This document shows positions 9,678 through 21,236 of a stretch of DNA of 64,000 nucleotides, in pieces. Each line of letters starts with the position of its first letter. The stretch's first letter is position 1. The position numbers were made by a program, and so were the translations under genes. The notes under the pieces were generated by a model that saw only the letters and a program-made list of their open reading frames with translations, was not told where the DNA came from and ran no database searches. This DNA is from Bacteroidota bacterium. Its GTDB lineage: Bacteria > Bacteroidota > Bacteroidia > Bacteroidales > FEN-979. The stretch spans positions 1 through 64,000 of the forward strand of contig JAPLDH010000023.1 of the NCBI GenBank assembly GCA_026391355.1. Direction: 5' to 3'.

Positions 9678-12600
9678 ATGAACACGAAGTATCCTGAATA
9701 CGATAACCTTGACCTGACCCGCATCGGAAGAGAGATTGAAACCTGGTGGGAAGAGAATAAGATCTTTGAAAAAAGTCTGGCTCTTACCGCGGGAAAAACT
9801 CCCTTCATTTTCTATGAAGGACCACCCTCTGCCAATGGTAAACCGGGGATCCATCATGTCATTGCACGTGCCATAAAGGACATCTTTTGCAGGTACAAAA
9901 CCATGAAAGGGTTTTATGTTCATCGCAAAGCCGGTTGGGATACCCATGGTTTGCCGGTGGAGATCGCTGTTGAAAAAAAACTGGGGATTACCAAGGAGGA
10001 TATAGGGAAAACGATCACCGTTGAAGATTATAACAAGGAATGCCGCGAAGAGGTCATGAAATATAAGGACCTTTGGGATGACCTTACCGTTAAAATGGGT
10101 TACTGGCTGAATCTCAATGATCCATATATAACTTTTGACAATAAATATATTGAGTCGGTTTGGTACCTCCTGAGCGAACTGTATAAGAAAGATCTCCTTT
10201 ATAAAGGCTTTACTATCCAGCCCTACTCTCCTGCAGCCGGTACCGGCCTTAGCGCCCATGAGCTCAACCAGCCGGGAACCTATAAAATGGTGAAGGATAA
10301 CACGGTAGTGGCCCAGTTCAAGGTGATACGGGATGAAAGGTCAGAATTCCTTTTCAGGGATATTTCCGGAGATCTCTATATTCTTGCATGGACGACCACT
10401 CCCTGGACATTGCCTTCCAATACTGCGCTTGCTGTTGGGAAAGAGATGGATTATCTTGTAGTAAAAACCTTCAACCCCTATACTCATCTTCCGGAAACAG
10501 TTGTCCTTGCGAAAGTATTGCTGAACAGGTACTTTCCTGAAACCCATGCCGCACTGACACTGGAAGAATACCAACCCGGTCAGAAAAATATCCCTTATAA
10601 GGTTGTTGCTGAATTAAAAGGGGATGAATTGACAGATGTCCGTTACGAACAGCTTCTTCCATATGCCCAACCTGTTGATGGGGATGCATTCCGTGTAGTT
10701 ACCGGCGATTTTGTGACCACCGACGACGGAACAGGCATTGTTCATATTGCTCCAAGCTTTGGCGCCGATGACTTCAGAACCGGAAAACAAAACGGGATTG
10801 GTTCCCTCACCCTCGTGGATAAACAAGGGAGATTCACGGAGGAGATGGGGGAATTTGCCCACAGGTATGTTCGGGCAGAGTACGACAAAGACTTTGATCC
10901 CGGGAAAGACACGCCGGTTGATGTGGATATCATTGTAAAGTTGAAGAAGGAAAATAAAGCGTTTAAATCAGAGAAATACGAGCATTCTTACCCGCATTGC
11001 TGGCGAACCGATAAACCCATCCTATATTATCCGCTTGATTCCTGGTTTATCCGGACTACTGCCTGCAAAGACCAAATGATTGCACTTAACAAGACCATCA
11101 ATTGGAAACCAGAAGCCACCGGCACCGGTCGTTTTGGGAACTGGCTTGAAAACCTTGTTGACTGGAATCTGTCAAGGTCGCGTTTCTGGGGAACACCTTT
11201 ACCGATCTGGCGGACAGAGAACCGGGATGAAGAGAAGATCATCGGATCGCTCGAAGAACTGAAAACGGGGATTGACAAGGCAGTCGCGGCCGGTTTTATG
11301 GCTTCAAATCCATTGGGTCATTTCATTCCGGGAGATATGTCGGATGAGAATTACAACTCATTCGACATCCACCGGCCATTTGTAGATGATATCCTCCTTG
11401 TTTCAGAGAAGGGAGAAAAGATGTTCCGCGAGCCCGACCTGATCGATGTCTGGTTTGACTCAGGCGCCATGCCCTATGCACAGTATCATTATCCTTTCGA
11501 CAAAACCAGGAAACTGGAGGAATATTTCCCGGCCGATTTTATTGCAGAAGGGGTGGATCAGACCAGGGGATGGTTCTATACCCTCCATGCAATTTCCGTG
11601 ATGCTGTTCGATTCGGTTTCCTTTAAGACCTGTGTTTCCAATGGTTTGATCCTGGATAAGGAAGGAAATAAGATGTCGAAAAAACTCGGCAATGCCTTAG
11701 ATCCTTTTGAGACCATCGCAAAATATGGCCCGGATGCAACCCGCTGGTATATCATCACTAACTCACAACCCTGGGATAACCTGAAATTTGATCTCGAGGG
11801 CATCACGGAGGTTCAGCGTAAGTTCTTCGGAACACTTTATAATACCTATGCATTCTTTGCCCTGTACGCCAATATTGATGGTTTCATATTCAAGGAAAAG
11901 GATGTTCCGGTTGAACAGCGTCCCGAGATCGATCGGTGGATCCTTTCCGAACTGAATTCGCTGATCCGGTCGGTTGATGAATTTTACAGCGATTATGAAC
12001 CCACCAAAGCCGGCAGGGCCATTTCAGATTTTGTCGATGAGCACCTGAGTAACTGGTACGTAAGATTAAGCAGGAGAAGATTCTGGAAAGGAGAGTACAC
12101 ATCCGATAAAATTTCTGCCTTCCAAACCTTATATAAATGCCTGGAAGCCATTGCTCAGATGATTTCACCGATTGCTCCTTTTTTTGCAGAACGGTTGTTT
12201 AACGATCTTAACAATATTACAGGCCGTTACCAGGTGGAATCGGTTCACCTCACAACTTTCCCGGTGGATGATCCGGAACTGATTGACAAATCACTGGAAG
12301 AACGGATGGAACTGGCTCAGAAGATCTCTTCGATGGTACTTTCCCTCCGGAAAAAAACAAGCATCAGGGTTCGTCAGCCATTGAACAAGATCCTTTTGCC
12401 TGTATCCGGCGATCACCTTAAAATCCAGATAGAATCGGTGAAGAACCTGATCCTTTCAGAAGTCAACGTGAAAGAATTGGAATACATTACCGATGCTGCT
12501 GCTTTCCTTGTGAAACGGGCAAAACCCGACTATAAAAAACTGGGACCGAAATATGGGAAGCTGATGAAGCCGATTGCAGAAACAGTGACCAATTTTACCA

Positions 12601-13049
12601 GGGATGAGATCGCAAAACTGGAATCGGAAGGACAACTTTCATTTTCTGTCAATAATTCCGAAGTAATCATTTTAATGGCAGATGTTGAGATCATTTCTGA
12701 GGATATCCAGGGGTGGCAGGTTGCGAATATGGGCAATCTTACCGTAGCGCTTGATATCACGATCACCCCTGGTTTGTGGGAAGAAGGATTAGCCAGGGAA
12801 TTGGTTAACCGTATTCAGAACCTCCGCAAGGATAATGATTTTGAGGTAACTGATAAAATCAGTGTCAGGCTGATGAGCAGGGTAGAAATTAATTTGGCCG
12901 TTCTCAATAATTTATCTTACATTTGTTCCGAAACTTTAGCACAATCTTTCGACATTGTTGATTCGCTGGATACTGAGGAAAGAGTAGCCATTGAATTGAC
13001 TGACGCACTATCAACGTTCATTTCGATCCGAAGAATCGGTGATACTTAA
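9678..13049 (+). CDS. ileS: Isoleucine-tRNA ligase
   Basis: A 1,123-residue class I synthetase that charges tRNA-Ile. The start is set at MNTKYPEYDNL because the family begins there; the open frame extends 120 bp further upstream with a sequence unlike the family. The HIGH-equivalent is GKPGIHH (residues 54-60), with the family motif GWDTHGLPVE after it. The CP1 editing insertion contains AWTTTPWTLPSNTALAVG and the GTGIVHIAPSFG segment. The KMSKS-equivalent is KMSKKLGN near residue 665. The length and the long C-terminal anticodon-binding region match Bacteroidota enzymes, which tend to belong to the IleS2 (eukaryote-like) group. It lies upstream of the TraR/DksA and lspA genes on the same strand. 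Confidence 0.97.
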   Translation: MNTKYPEYDNLDLTRIGREIETWWEENKIFEKSLALTAGKTPFIFYEGPPSANGKPGIHHVIARAIKDIFCRYKTMKGFYVHRKAGWDTHGLPVEIAVEKKLGITKEDIGKTITVEDYNKECREEVMKYKDLWDDLTVKMGYWLNLNDPYITFDNKYIESVWYLLSELYKKDLLYKGFTIQPYSPAAGTGLSAHELNQPGTYKMVKDNTVVAQFKVIRDERSEFLFRDISGDLYILAWTTTPWTLPSNTALAVGKEMDYLVVKTFNPYTHLPETVVLAKVLLNRYFPETHAALTLEEYQPGQKNIPYKVVAELKGDELTDVRYEQLLPYAQPVDGDAFRVVTGDFVTTDDGTGIVHIAPSFGADDFRTGKQNGIGSLTLVDKQGRFTEEMGEFAHRYVRAEYDKDFDPGKDTPVDVDIIVKLKKENKAFKSEKYEHSYPHCWRTDKPILYYPLDSWFIRTTACKDQMIALNKTINWKPEATGTGRFGNWLENLVDWNLSRSRFWGTPLPIWRTENRDEEKIIGSLEELKTGIDKAVAAGFMASNPLGHFIPGDMSDENYNSFDIHRPFVDDILLVSEKGEKMFREPDLIDVWFDSGAMPYAQYHYPFDKTRKLEEYFPADFIAEGVDQTRGWFYTLHAISVMLFDSVSFKTCVSNGLILDKEGNKMSKKLGNALDPFETIAKYGPDATRWYIITNSQPWDNLKFDLEGITEVQRKFFGTLYNTYAFFALYANIDGFIFKEKDVPVEQRPEIDRWILSELNSLIRSVDEFYSDYEPTKAGRAISDFVDEHLSNWYVRLSRRRFWKGEYTSDKISAFQTLYKCLEAIAQMISPIAPFFAERLFNDLNNITGRYQVESVHLTTFPVDDPELIDKSLEERMELAQKISSMVLSLRKKTSIRVRQPLNKILLPVSGDHLKIQIESVKNLILSEVNVKELEYITDAAAFLVKRAKPDYKKLGPKYGKLMKPIAETVTNFTRDEIAKLESEGQLSFSVNNSEVIILMADVEIISEDIQGWQVANMGNLTVALDITITPGLWEEGLARELVNRIQNLRKDNDFEVTDKISVRLMSRVEINLAVLNNLSYICSETLAQSFDIVDSLDTEERVAIELTDALSTFISIRRIGDT

Positions 13050-13129
13050 ACGACATGAAAAATATTCTTGTCGTTATTTATTTAATACCGCAAACCTCAT
13101 AAAGGGTATAATATTACAAAACTTAGAAG

Positions 13130-13576
13130 ATGAAAAAGAAGGAAATCTTTCCTGAGAAAGTAAAAACAAGGTATTCTGATGAAGAGTTGGATGAATTCAA
13201 GCAGATCATTTTAAAGAAGCTTGAAAAGGCTCACAGTGACCTGACCCTGCTTACCGAGTCGTATACTACAGGCAATGAGCACGACACTAATGATACATCC
13301 CCTACTTTCAAGGTTCTTGAAGAGGGATACCAGGTATTTTCGAAGGAAGAAAACAGCAAATTTGCAGCACGTCAATCAAAATTTATCAAAGCGCTGGAAA
13401 ATGCTTTGATCAGGATTGAGAACAAAACTTATGGCATCTGCAGGGTGACCGGGAAGTTAATTCCTAAAGACCGGTTACGCATCGTTCCTCATGCAACGCT
13501 TAGCATTGAAGCAAAACGTCAGCAGGTTCCCATACATACTCCGCCTCCCTCTGCCCCTACATTCCTGAACTCTTAA
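13130..13576 (+). CDS. TraR/DksA-family regulator lacking the zinc-finger cysteines
   Basis: A 148-residue protein with a long coiled-coil hairpin (SDEELDEFKQIILKKLEKA onward) followed by the remnant of the zinc-finger region, TYGICRVTGKLIPKDRL. Only one cysteine of the usual four remains. This form is common in Bacteroidota. DksA-like proteins enter the RNA polymerase secondary channel and tune transcription, but whether this cysteine-poor form does so is inference. It sits between ileS (80 bp upstream) and lspA (43 bp downstream), the usual Bacteroidota order. Confidence 0.9.
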   Translation: MKKKEIFPEKVKTRYSDEELDEFKQIILKKLEKAHSDLTLLTESYTTGNEHDTNDTSPTFKVLEEGYQVFSKEENSKFAARQSKFIKALENALIRIENKTYGICRVTGKLIPKDRLRIVPHATLSIEAKRQQVPIHTPPPSAPTFLNS

Positions 13577-13619
13577 TCCGGAACTACAAACTGAATAAAT
13601 CACCAATTCGATAGGAACA

Positions 13620-14273
13620 TTGAAAAAAGCTGTCATCATCATCGTTCTGATCCTTATCTGTGACCAGATTTTGAAGATTTGGGTGAAAACACATATGACG
13701 CTTGGCCAGAATATCTGCGTTTTTCCACACTGGTTCTATATCCATTTCACAGAAAATGAAGGCATGGCCTTCGGGATGAAACTCGGCGGGAACTTTGGAA
13801 AACTTTTCCTGAGCCTGTTCAGGATTGTTGCAGTGATCATCATCGGGGGCTGGCTTTATAAAACTGTCCACAGGAAAGAAAAAGTCAGCAACGGGCTTAT
13901 CTTCTGCATCTCCCTGATACTGGCAGGAGCCATAGGCAATATTCTCGACAGTGCATTCTATGGGCTGATGTTTAGCGAAAGTTCATTTATTGAGGTGGCA
14001 AAACTATTCCCCACCGGTGGTGGTTATGGATATCTCTTACATGGGAAAGTGGTGGATATGCTTTATTTTCCATTGATAGAATCCCATTACCCTCATTGGG
14101 TCCCATTTGTTGGTGGGGATGAATTTATTTTCTTCCGCCCGGTTTTCAACATCTCTGATTCTGCCATCACAACCGGTGTGTTCCTGCTGATCATTTTCCA
14201 GAAAAGATTCTTCAGATCCCTGCCACAAAGCATAGGGGCAGATATTACTCAGAATCATAAAGAAGGATTCTGA
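13620..14273 (+). CDS. lspA: Lipoprotein signal peptidase II
   Basis: A 217-residue inner-membrane aspartyl protease with four hydrophobic segments that cleaves prolipoproteins before the lipid-modified cysteine. It has the NEGMAFGM segment, the GAIGNILDSAFYG motif and the two conserved aspartates in KVVDMLYFPL and FNISDSAITTG. The start is a TTG codon preceded by AGGAAC; no in-frame ATG gives a plausible N-terminus. The protein is longer than the 160 residues of the E. coli enzyme because of a loop around residues 120-165, as in other Bacteroidota. It may be cotranscribed with ileS and the TraR/DksA gene. Confidence 0.95.
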   Translation: MKKAVIIIVLILICDQILKIWVKTHMTLGQNICVFPHWFYIHFTENEGMAFGMKLGGNFGKLFLSLFRIVAVIIIGGWLYKTVHRKEKVSNGLIFCISLILAGAIGNILDSAFYGLMFSESSFIEVAKLFPTGGGYGYLLHGKVVDMLYFPLIESHYPHWVPFVGGDEFIFFRPVFNISDSAITTGVFLLIIFQKRFFRSLPQSIGADITQNHKEGF

Positions 14274-14291
14274 AAGTTACGATTGGATGAT

Positions 14292-15158
14292 TTACCTGAC
14301 TCTTATGGGTGTTCCGATCCTGAGCCGGCCGGTATTCCTGATCTTATTCATTGCGCAGATCGCTTTGATGCTGGTTTTATACCTCTTTGCAATTCTTCCA
14401 AGCGTATCCCCCGGTTTGATTTTATAGATTACTGCAGTCCCATCATAATCGGCAGGATAAAAAGCGCTTTTTGTAATGCAGAAGGTATTTGTGATCAGTT
14501 TCTGGTTTTCGTAATCAATGATCTTCTGCGGATCAAGCGGAGTATCCATGTACCGGACCTCGAAATGGAGATGCGGAGCCCGGCTTCTTCCGGTAGATCC
14601 TCCAAGCCCAATCAATTCACCGGCTTTTACGATCTGGTACTCCTGCACCTTGATTTTCGAAAGATGGGCATAATAGGTTTCAAGTCCGTTGAAATGTCTG
14701 ATTATAACCAGGTTCCCGAATCCGCCATGATTGTATTTTGCATACCGGACAACCCCGTTAAATGCGGCCTCCACGGTATCACCCCGCTTCAAACCGATAT
14801 CAAGACCTTTATGTACATATGTAAACCCACGGAATAATCTCCCGTATCTTGGCAACACGAAAGGCTTGTCAGTTGAAGTCAGGGTAACGGTCGTGTCGTG
14901 AATGGAATCAGGTACAAGCTGGTGGATAAAGCACTGTGTTGTACACCATTGGTGTGAGGTGATCCCCGTTGTATCATCTTCAATACTCAGCATTACCGGC
15001 TCATTCTGAATATATTCCCAGGTAAAATTTTTATACAGGATCACAACTCCTTTTGATGATACAACAGTATCAGCAATTGATGCAGCCTCTTTTTGGGCAA
15101 ATCCTGAAAATCCAGGAACTACCATAAACAGCAAAAAGACACAGATAACATTCCTCAT
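14292..15158 (-). CDS. Secreted M23 metalloendopeptidase with C-terminal LysM
   Basis: A 288-residue protein with an N-terminal signal peptide (about 22 residues, ending near GFAQ). The M23 domain (about residues 115-215) shows the zinc motif HKGLDIG, YYAHLSKI and the HLHFEVR motif. A C-terminal LysM domain (about 245-288, IKPGDTLGRIAKRYKTS) should bind peptidoglycan. The expected role is cutting peptide cross-links in the cell wall, or activating amidases. It converges with lspA and is divergent from atpD. Confidence 0.93.
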   Translation of the reverse strand: MRNVICVFLLFMVVPGFSGFAQKEAASIADTVVSSKGVVILYKNFTWEYIQNEPVMLSIEDDTTGITSHQWCTTQCFIHQLVPDSIHDTTVTLTSTDKPFVLPRYGRLFRGFTYVHKGLDIGLKRGDTVEAAFNGVVRYAKYNHGGFGNLVIIRHFNGLETYYAHLSKIKVQEYQIVKAGELIGLGGSTGRSRAPHLHFEVRYMDTPLDPQKIIDYENQKLITNTFCITKSAFYPADYDGTAVIYKIKPGDTLGRIAKRYKTSIKAICAMNKIRNTGRLRIGTPIRVR

Positions 15159-15180
15159 ATTAAACAGGTTACATATATAA

Positions 15181-16797
<1,617 letters not shown>

Positions 16798-16808
16798 CCA
16801 CTGAAACA

Positions 16809-17048
16809 ATGAAGGTCGATATCATTACTCCCGACACGATCCTTTTCTCCGGCGATGACGTTCACCTCGTCCAGTTACCGGGAATTGACGGTTCCTTTGA
16901 GATTATGAACCACCATGCCCCGCTCATTTCGGTTTTGAAAAAAGGGAAAATCAAGATAGAGGCAGATGGACAGAGTCCCCGGTTTTTTGAAGTAAAGGGG
17001 GGAGTTATCGAAGTAGCAAACAACAAAGTTCTCGTTCTGGCAGAATAG
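16809..17048 (+). CDS. atpC: F-type ATP synthase epsilon subunit, N-terminal domain only
   Basis: A 79-residue protein corresponding to the epsilon beta-sandwich domain (LQLPGIDGSFEIMNHHAPLI-like motif split across residues 19-40). The C-terminal helical pair that inhibits ATP hydrolysis in other bacteria is absent, as is usual in Bacteroidota. It is directly downstream of atpD and followed by a strong terminator. Confidence 0.95.
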   Translation: MKVDIITPDTILFSGDDVHLVQLPGIDGSFEIMNHHAPLISVLKKGKIKIEADGQSPRFFEVKGGVIEVANNKVLVLAE

Positions 17049-17066
17049 TTGAGGATTTTTAACGGT

Positions 17067-17107
17067 AAAAAAAACCCGGAAAATTATTGAATTTGCCGGG
17101 TTTTTTT
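17067..17107 (+). terminator. Rho-independent terminator after atpC, usable in both directions
   Basis: A-rich arm plus CCCGG (17075-17079) pairs with CCGGG (17096-17100) plus seven T. The A tract on one side and T tract on the other would also end the convergent ppiD operon. Confidence 0.85.
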
Positions 17108-17120
17108 CTTTTCTATGGTT

Positions 17121-17173
17121 CCCTCCCCTGTTTTGGGGAGTCTGCCTGCCGGTAGGCAGGGGCAAGGGAGGGG
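17121..17173. repeat. Nested palindromic (REP-like) element
   Basis: Outer arms CCCTCCCC (17121-17128) and GGGAGGGG (17166-17173) enclose two inner palindromes: CTCCCC/GGGGAG, and the 18-bp near-palindrome CTGCCTGCCGGTAGGCAG (17142-17159). It lies between convergent operons and is much more GC-rich than its surroundings. Confidence 0.65.
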
Positions 17174-17187
17174 GCATCCATTACCTG

Positions 17188-19308
17188 TTAATAGAATTTC
17201 AGGCGATTGTCTGAGATGGAAGCTGCTTTTTTCAATGCATCAAATGCAGCGCTCGAAACACGTGATACAAAATTTGTCATCATCTGATTTCTTTCAACTG
17301 AATAATCCTGTTTGGGAGGAGCCGGAATCACTTCATCGATGAGGACAAAATAAGCACCGAATCTTCCTTCCAGCGGGCCGTGGACCACCCCTTTATTCAT
17401 ATTAAAGAGCTGGCCTAAAATTTCTGCTTCCCTGCTTATGGCTGAAGTACCATATCCACCGAAAGTAATCCTTGCAGTGTCAACCTTTGATCTGAATTGA
17501 GTGGCTAGGGAATACACATCTTTTGTGACCATAAATGACTTGGCCATTTTGTCAGTCAGTAATTTCACCTTCACTTCATTTTTTACGGCAGGGGTTAATC
17601 TGTCCTTTACTTTTTCCAGCGCTAACGTGCCCTTTGGTAATATATTCTTCAGCACTACCACTACATATTTCCCGCCAAGATCAAACACCGGGGAAACTTC
17701 TCCCACCTGGGTTTTCTCAGCATAAGCCCAACGAACAACTTCACGAACATTGGTAAGCCCATTGATGTTATTGTCCATCTCTTTCAATGACTGGGAACTC
17801 TTTTTCTGAAGTCCTTTCTCAACAGCGGCTTTGTCAAAAGCTTCGGCAGTCCGGTTCTGTCCGGCAAAAGCGCTGGCTTTAATATAAGTATCCTGGTAAG
17901 TCTGGTTACTCGGAGCAATCTGACGCTGAATATAGGCAATCCTGACCTTCTTCACAGGTGGCGTTTTATCAGTGAGCTTGAAAATAGCATATCCGACAGG
18001 TGTTTCAATGATCTTGATTTCACTGACTTTCATATCCAGGCCGTTCTTGAAAAAGAGCCAGTAATTTGCATTGCCGTCAGCAAACCATTTAAGGTCGCCG
18101 CCGTCATCCTTTGCTGTAGGGTATTCTGAAAGCACTTTTGCCGCCTGGGGAAACTGATCGGGAACTTTCTTGAGGATCACCAGCAGACTGTCAGCTTTTT
18201 TCTTTGCCTGTTCTTTGGTTCTTTTGACACTTTCGCTGACTTTTGTTCCTTCCCATGTGATAAGGATCATACTTGCTTTCATTGAATCCGGACGATCCTG
18301 GATGTTCATGACCTTGGCCATATACCAATTCATATTATCCTGGAACGGAGGAATAAAAGAACCTGAAGGGTTAGAGAATGCAAGGGAATCAAGCTTACCC
18401 TGCAATTGTCCTTTTTTCATGTACGCGCTGTCGTATTTCTTATCCGAATTGGCATTAACATAGTCAGGAACATCTGAAGTAGAAAGAAAATCCTTATAAA
18501 TGCTCTGGACATCCTCGAAAATCCTTTTTTGGTCAATGGGTGATGGAGCCACTTCAAATGTTACATACTCAATATCGCGCGCAGCATCAGGCTGATCAAA
18601 AAACTGTTTGTATTCATTATAATAATGCTGATAATCGGCATCGGTCAATTTAACATCATTGTCAGGTATCTCCTGGTAACTGGGAGCCACATCCCTGATC
18701 TTCAGTGCCTCCGTTTGGCGGATGTACTCTTTCTTCAGAAAAGCTTTCGGGATATAATATCCCTTGGCAAGAAGATTATCATATTTGGCCTGGATCCTTT
18801 CCTCTTTGATTGCTTTTTCAAACCTAAGCCATTGTTCCTTGGCTTTGGGCTCCATCTTGTCGAGGTTCTTGAGATAGTTAAGTACCATACCAGGATCGTA
18901 TAATCCCGTTTTCGGATCTTTAAAATATTGAAGGATATAACGATGAGGGTTTTTCCCCTGTACCTGGTCAAACAATTCCTCTGGAGAAACCACCAGCCCC
19001 AATTCATCATATTGCTTGTTCATCAGGATATCCCTGACCATAGTGGTCCAGGTATTTTCCCGGATATTGAACGTCTGCTCTTCCGTAATCTTTTCATTCC
19101 CTGCATTTTCCTTTTGTAATGCCAGAGCTTGTTCAACTTTTGAATTGAAATCGCCGGATGTTATTGCTTCTCCACTTATTGAACCAATATCATTGGTGCC
19201 TTTGTACCTTTTTTTTCCGAAGTCCCCAATCACAAATGCCGCGATGGCAACACCAATAATGATTACAGCTAATCCTGAATGTTTCCGTATTCTTCCAATA
19301 ATCGCCAT
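17188..19308 (-). CDS. PpiD/SurA-like periplasmic peptidyl-prolyl isomerase
   Basis: About 706 residues. The start at MAIIGRIRKHSGLAV is chosen because it puts the single transmembrane anchor (about residues 12-30) at the N-terminus as in PpiD. A SurA_N-like chaperone region follows, and PPIC-type parvulin regions are suggested around residues 340-440 and 470-610 (for example VGYAIFKLTDKTPPVKKVRIAYI). Such proteins fold or hold outer-membrane proteins in the periplasm. It is the last gene of the coaX-OMP-lptC cluster, in line with an envelope-biogenesis role. Confidence 0.88.
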   Translation of the reverse strand: MAIIGRIRKHSGLAVIIIGVAIAAFVIGDFGKKRYKGTNDIGSISGEAITSGDFNSKVEQALALQKENAGNEKITEEQTFNIRENTWTTMVRDILMNKQYDELGLVVSPEELFDQVQGKNPHRYILQYFKDPKTGLYDPGMVLNYLKNLDKMEPKAKEQWLRFEKAIKEERIQAKYDNLLAKGYYIPKAFLKKEYIRQTEALKIRDVAPSYQEIPDNDVKLTDADYQHYYNEYKQFFDQPDAARDIEYVTFEVAPSPIDQKRIFEDVQSIYKDFLSTSDVPDYVNANSDKKYDSAYMKKGQLQGKLDSLAFSNPSGSFIPPFQDNMNWYMAKVMNIQDRPDSMKASMILITWEGTKVSESVKRTKEQAKKKADSLLVILKKVPDQFPQAAKVLSEYPTAKDDGGDLKWFADGNANYWLFFKNGLDMKVSEIKIIETPVGYAIFKLTDKTPPVKKVRIAYIQRQIAPSNQTYQDTYIKASAFAGQNRTAEAFDKAAVEKGLQKKSSQSLKEMDNNINGLTNVREVVRWAYAEKTQVGEVSPVFDLGGKYVVVVLKNILPKGTLALEKVKDRLTPAVKNEVKVKLLTDKMAKSFMVTKDVYSLATQFRSKVDTARITFGGYGTSAISREAEILGQLFNMNKGVVHGPLEGRFGAYFVLIDEVIPAPPKQDYSVERNQMMTNFVSRVSSAAFDALKKAASISDNRLKFY

Positions 19309-19377
19309 TATTCTGTTATTTAAAATAGTTTGCAAAACTATATAAAATTCCCGAAAGTACAAAAGCTTCGGAGAAAA

Positions 19378-19977
19378 TCAGATGGAATCCTTTCTGACAG
19401 TCATTTCACCTGTAAGATGTGTAAAAGTATAATTTGTGAAAGATTCATTCGATTCCAGTCCTTCCACATAAAAGACTTTATCAGATGTTGTAATTTTTGA
19501 CTTTACATCACTGTAAATCCTGGCTTTCTTCTCATCCCAAAAAAGATGCTCCGTGTTGAGTTGCTGATTTTTAATCTCATTCCTCACAACAACATTTCCC
19601 CTGGCTTCCATCATTTTGATATTTTCCATTCTTTTTCCCCAGGCACCGGTGATGGTAGTTTCCACGCGCATGGCTGAATCATAAATAAAAACCTTGAATC
19701 CTTGCGGGAATTCCATCCTCGGATCTTCCCCTTCATACCGGTTGATCAGGGGGCTGAATAGTTTAGCCTGAATTTTGCCTGAATCGCTGAAAGTTACTTC
19801 AATGGTCTTAGCCGACATCACCGGCGCTGTATATTCATGCACAATGTCATTGACCGTTTGCAGGTCATTTCCACAACCGGAGAAGAATATGGCATAATGG
19901 AAAAGGAATAAAACCAGAACCGGAAGAAAAAGCCGATGGTTTCCCGGGGTTAGAAATACTTTCTTTTTACAAACCAT
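19378..19977 (-). CDS. lptC: LptC-like LPS export lipoprotein
   Basis: A 199-residue protein with a hydrophobic N-terminal segment followed by the lipobox-like FFSGC. The rest is beta-rich, with repeats typical of LptC (KTIEVTFSDSGKIQAKLFSP, TTITGAWGKRMENIKMMEARGNVVVRN in part). LptC links the LptBFG transporter to LptA in LPS export. It overlaps the end of the upstream outer-membrane-protein gene by 28 bp and precedes ppiD. The family-level call is supported by the Bacteroidota gene order. Confidence 0.85.
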   Translation of the reverse strand: MVCKKKVFLTPGNHRLFLPVLVLFLFHYAIFFSGCGNDLQTVNDIVHEYTAPVMSAKTIEVTFSDSGKIQAKLFSPLINRYEGEDPRMEFPQGFKVFIYDSAMRVETTITGAWGKRMENIKMMEARGNVVVRNEIKNQQLNTEHLFWDEKKARIYSDVKSKITTSDKVFYVEGLESNESFTNYTFTHLTGEMTVRKDSI

Positions 19978-21236
19978 CTTTCGTATATGGAGAAACCAAC
20001 AACAAATCTGAAATAGGTTTCCTGGATAAGGCCGTTATTGGTTGTGCCCATCGAACCCCACTGTATCCCGAGGTTCAGCGCTGTTTTCATTCCACGTAAC
20101 GGCAATCCGATACCTGCGCTGATGGCATATTCGGTCAGCATTTTTCCCCTGAGTTGCAGGTAGGAGTTATCATAAAGAAACCCGATCCGGTAACGGATCC
20201 TTTTCAGATAGTTGTTATAATTATTCAGATCGGGGAGGAATTCAGCGCCCACGCTTATCTGGTAACTATCAATCAGCGAATCACTCCGCCCGAATGCTGT
20301 AAACTTACTCCAATCCTGCCATTTGGAATCGATACCGATCACCCATTTGTCCGTCTTCTCAAGTGAAATGCCTCCACCAAGCATCATTGGAATAAGAAAG
20401 GTACCTTTTTCACCCTCGGCTTTCTCAATGGTATCCCTGACATGTTCAGTACCGTCAGCACCAAGGAAAAACGTCTGGGCAACCATATCTGTTTTCGCCC
20501 TGACTTTCGTTTGGGGAGCAAAAACAGCCCCGGCTATCAGGTGCAAATCGTCTTTGAGACGAAAGGAATACTGTACTCCGAAATTGAAATAGAAATCGCT
20601 GATGGTGATATTATTGTCAACCTTAAAATTTGACAGGTATAATGAATCAGGATAAAGAACAGTTGCTTCCCTGTTCATCGAACCAAACAGGTACGACGCA
20701 TTCATTCCGACAGAGAGGTTTTTAAATGGCCGGAACCCGTTTCCCCAAAAAAACCGGTTAATTCCGCCCGAACCCGAATAAAGACGATCGACAATCCCCA
20801 CATCCGTTATCGTTTGCTGGTTCAGGATGTTGTACCCCACGTCACTGAATGGGACAAGTCCCAGACTGGTTCTCCACCAATGTGTTACAGGCATCCCGAA
20901 AAGAATGTGCGAAAGAGAGGTATAATTCCGGCTTTGTGACTGAAGAGTGGAATTCAGGGTCACAAAATTACTGATGAAAGCTCCCTCAAAAAGGAAGGAT
21001 GTTGAGTCAAAAGCAGTGTACGATGCAGGATTACAATAATTGATATGTAACGGACTACGCATTCCTACACCAGTTTCGCCCATCGAGAAGTTCCAGGCAT
21101 TATTGTTCCCCGCAACATCACCCAATCCAAAACGGGAATAAGGTGATGCGATCCGGATCTGCGCAAAACTATTCACCGGGATCATTGGGAATATGAGCAG
21201 GAATGAGAAGAGTAATTTTTTAACCATTTCAGACAT
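19950..21236 (-). CDS. Outer-membrane beta-barrel protein (FadL/OMPP1-like)
   Basis: About 428 residues with a signal peptide ending near VNSFAQ. The mature part has alternating hydrophobic beta strands, an N-terminal SPYSRFGLGDV motif and a C-terminal aromatic strand, consistent with a beta barrel. The start is ambiguous: ATGs at 21254, 21236 and 21227 all precede the signal peptide, and 21236 overlaps the coaX stop by 8 bp. The function is not known; location between coaX and lptC suggests envelope biology. Confidence 0.82.
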   Translation of the reverse strand: MSEMVKKLLFSFLLIFPMIPVNSFAQIRIASPYSRFGLGDVAGNNNAWNFSMGETGVGMRSPLHINYCNPASYTAFDSTSFLFEGAFISNFVTLNSTLQSQSRNYTSLSHILFGMPVTHWWRTSLGLVPFSDVGYNILNQQTITDVGIVDRLYSGSGGINRFFWGNGFRPFKNLSVGMNASYLFGSMNREATVLYPDSLYLSNFKVDNNITISDFYFNFGVQYSFRLKDDLHLIAGAVFAPQTKVRAKTDMVAQTFFLGADGTEHVRDTIEKAEGEKGTFLIPMMLGGGISLEKTDKWVIGIDSKWQDWSKFTAFGRSDSLIDSYQISVGAEFLPDLNNYNNYLKRIRYRIGFLYDNSYLQLRGKMLTEYAISAGIGLPLRGMKTALNLGIQWGSMGTTNNGLIQETYFRFVVGFSIYERWFVKRKYF

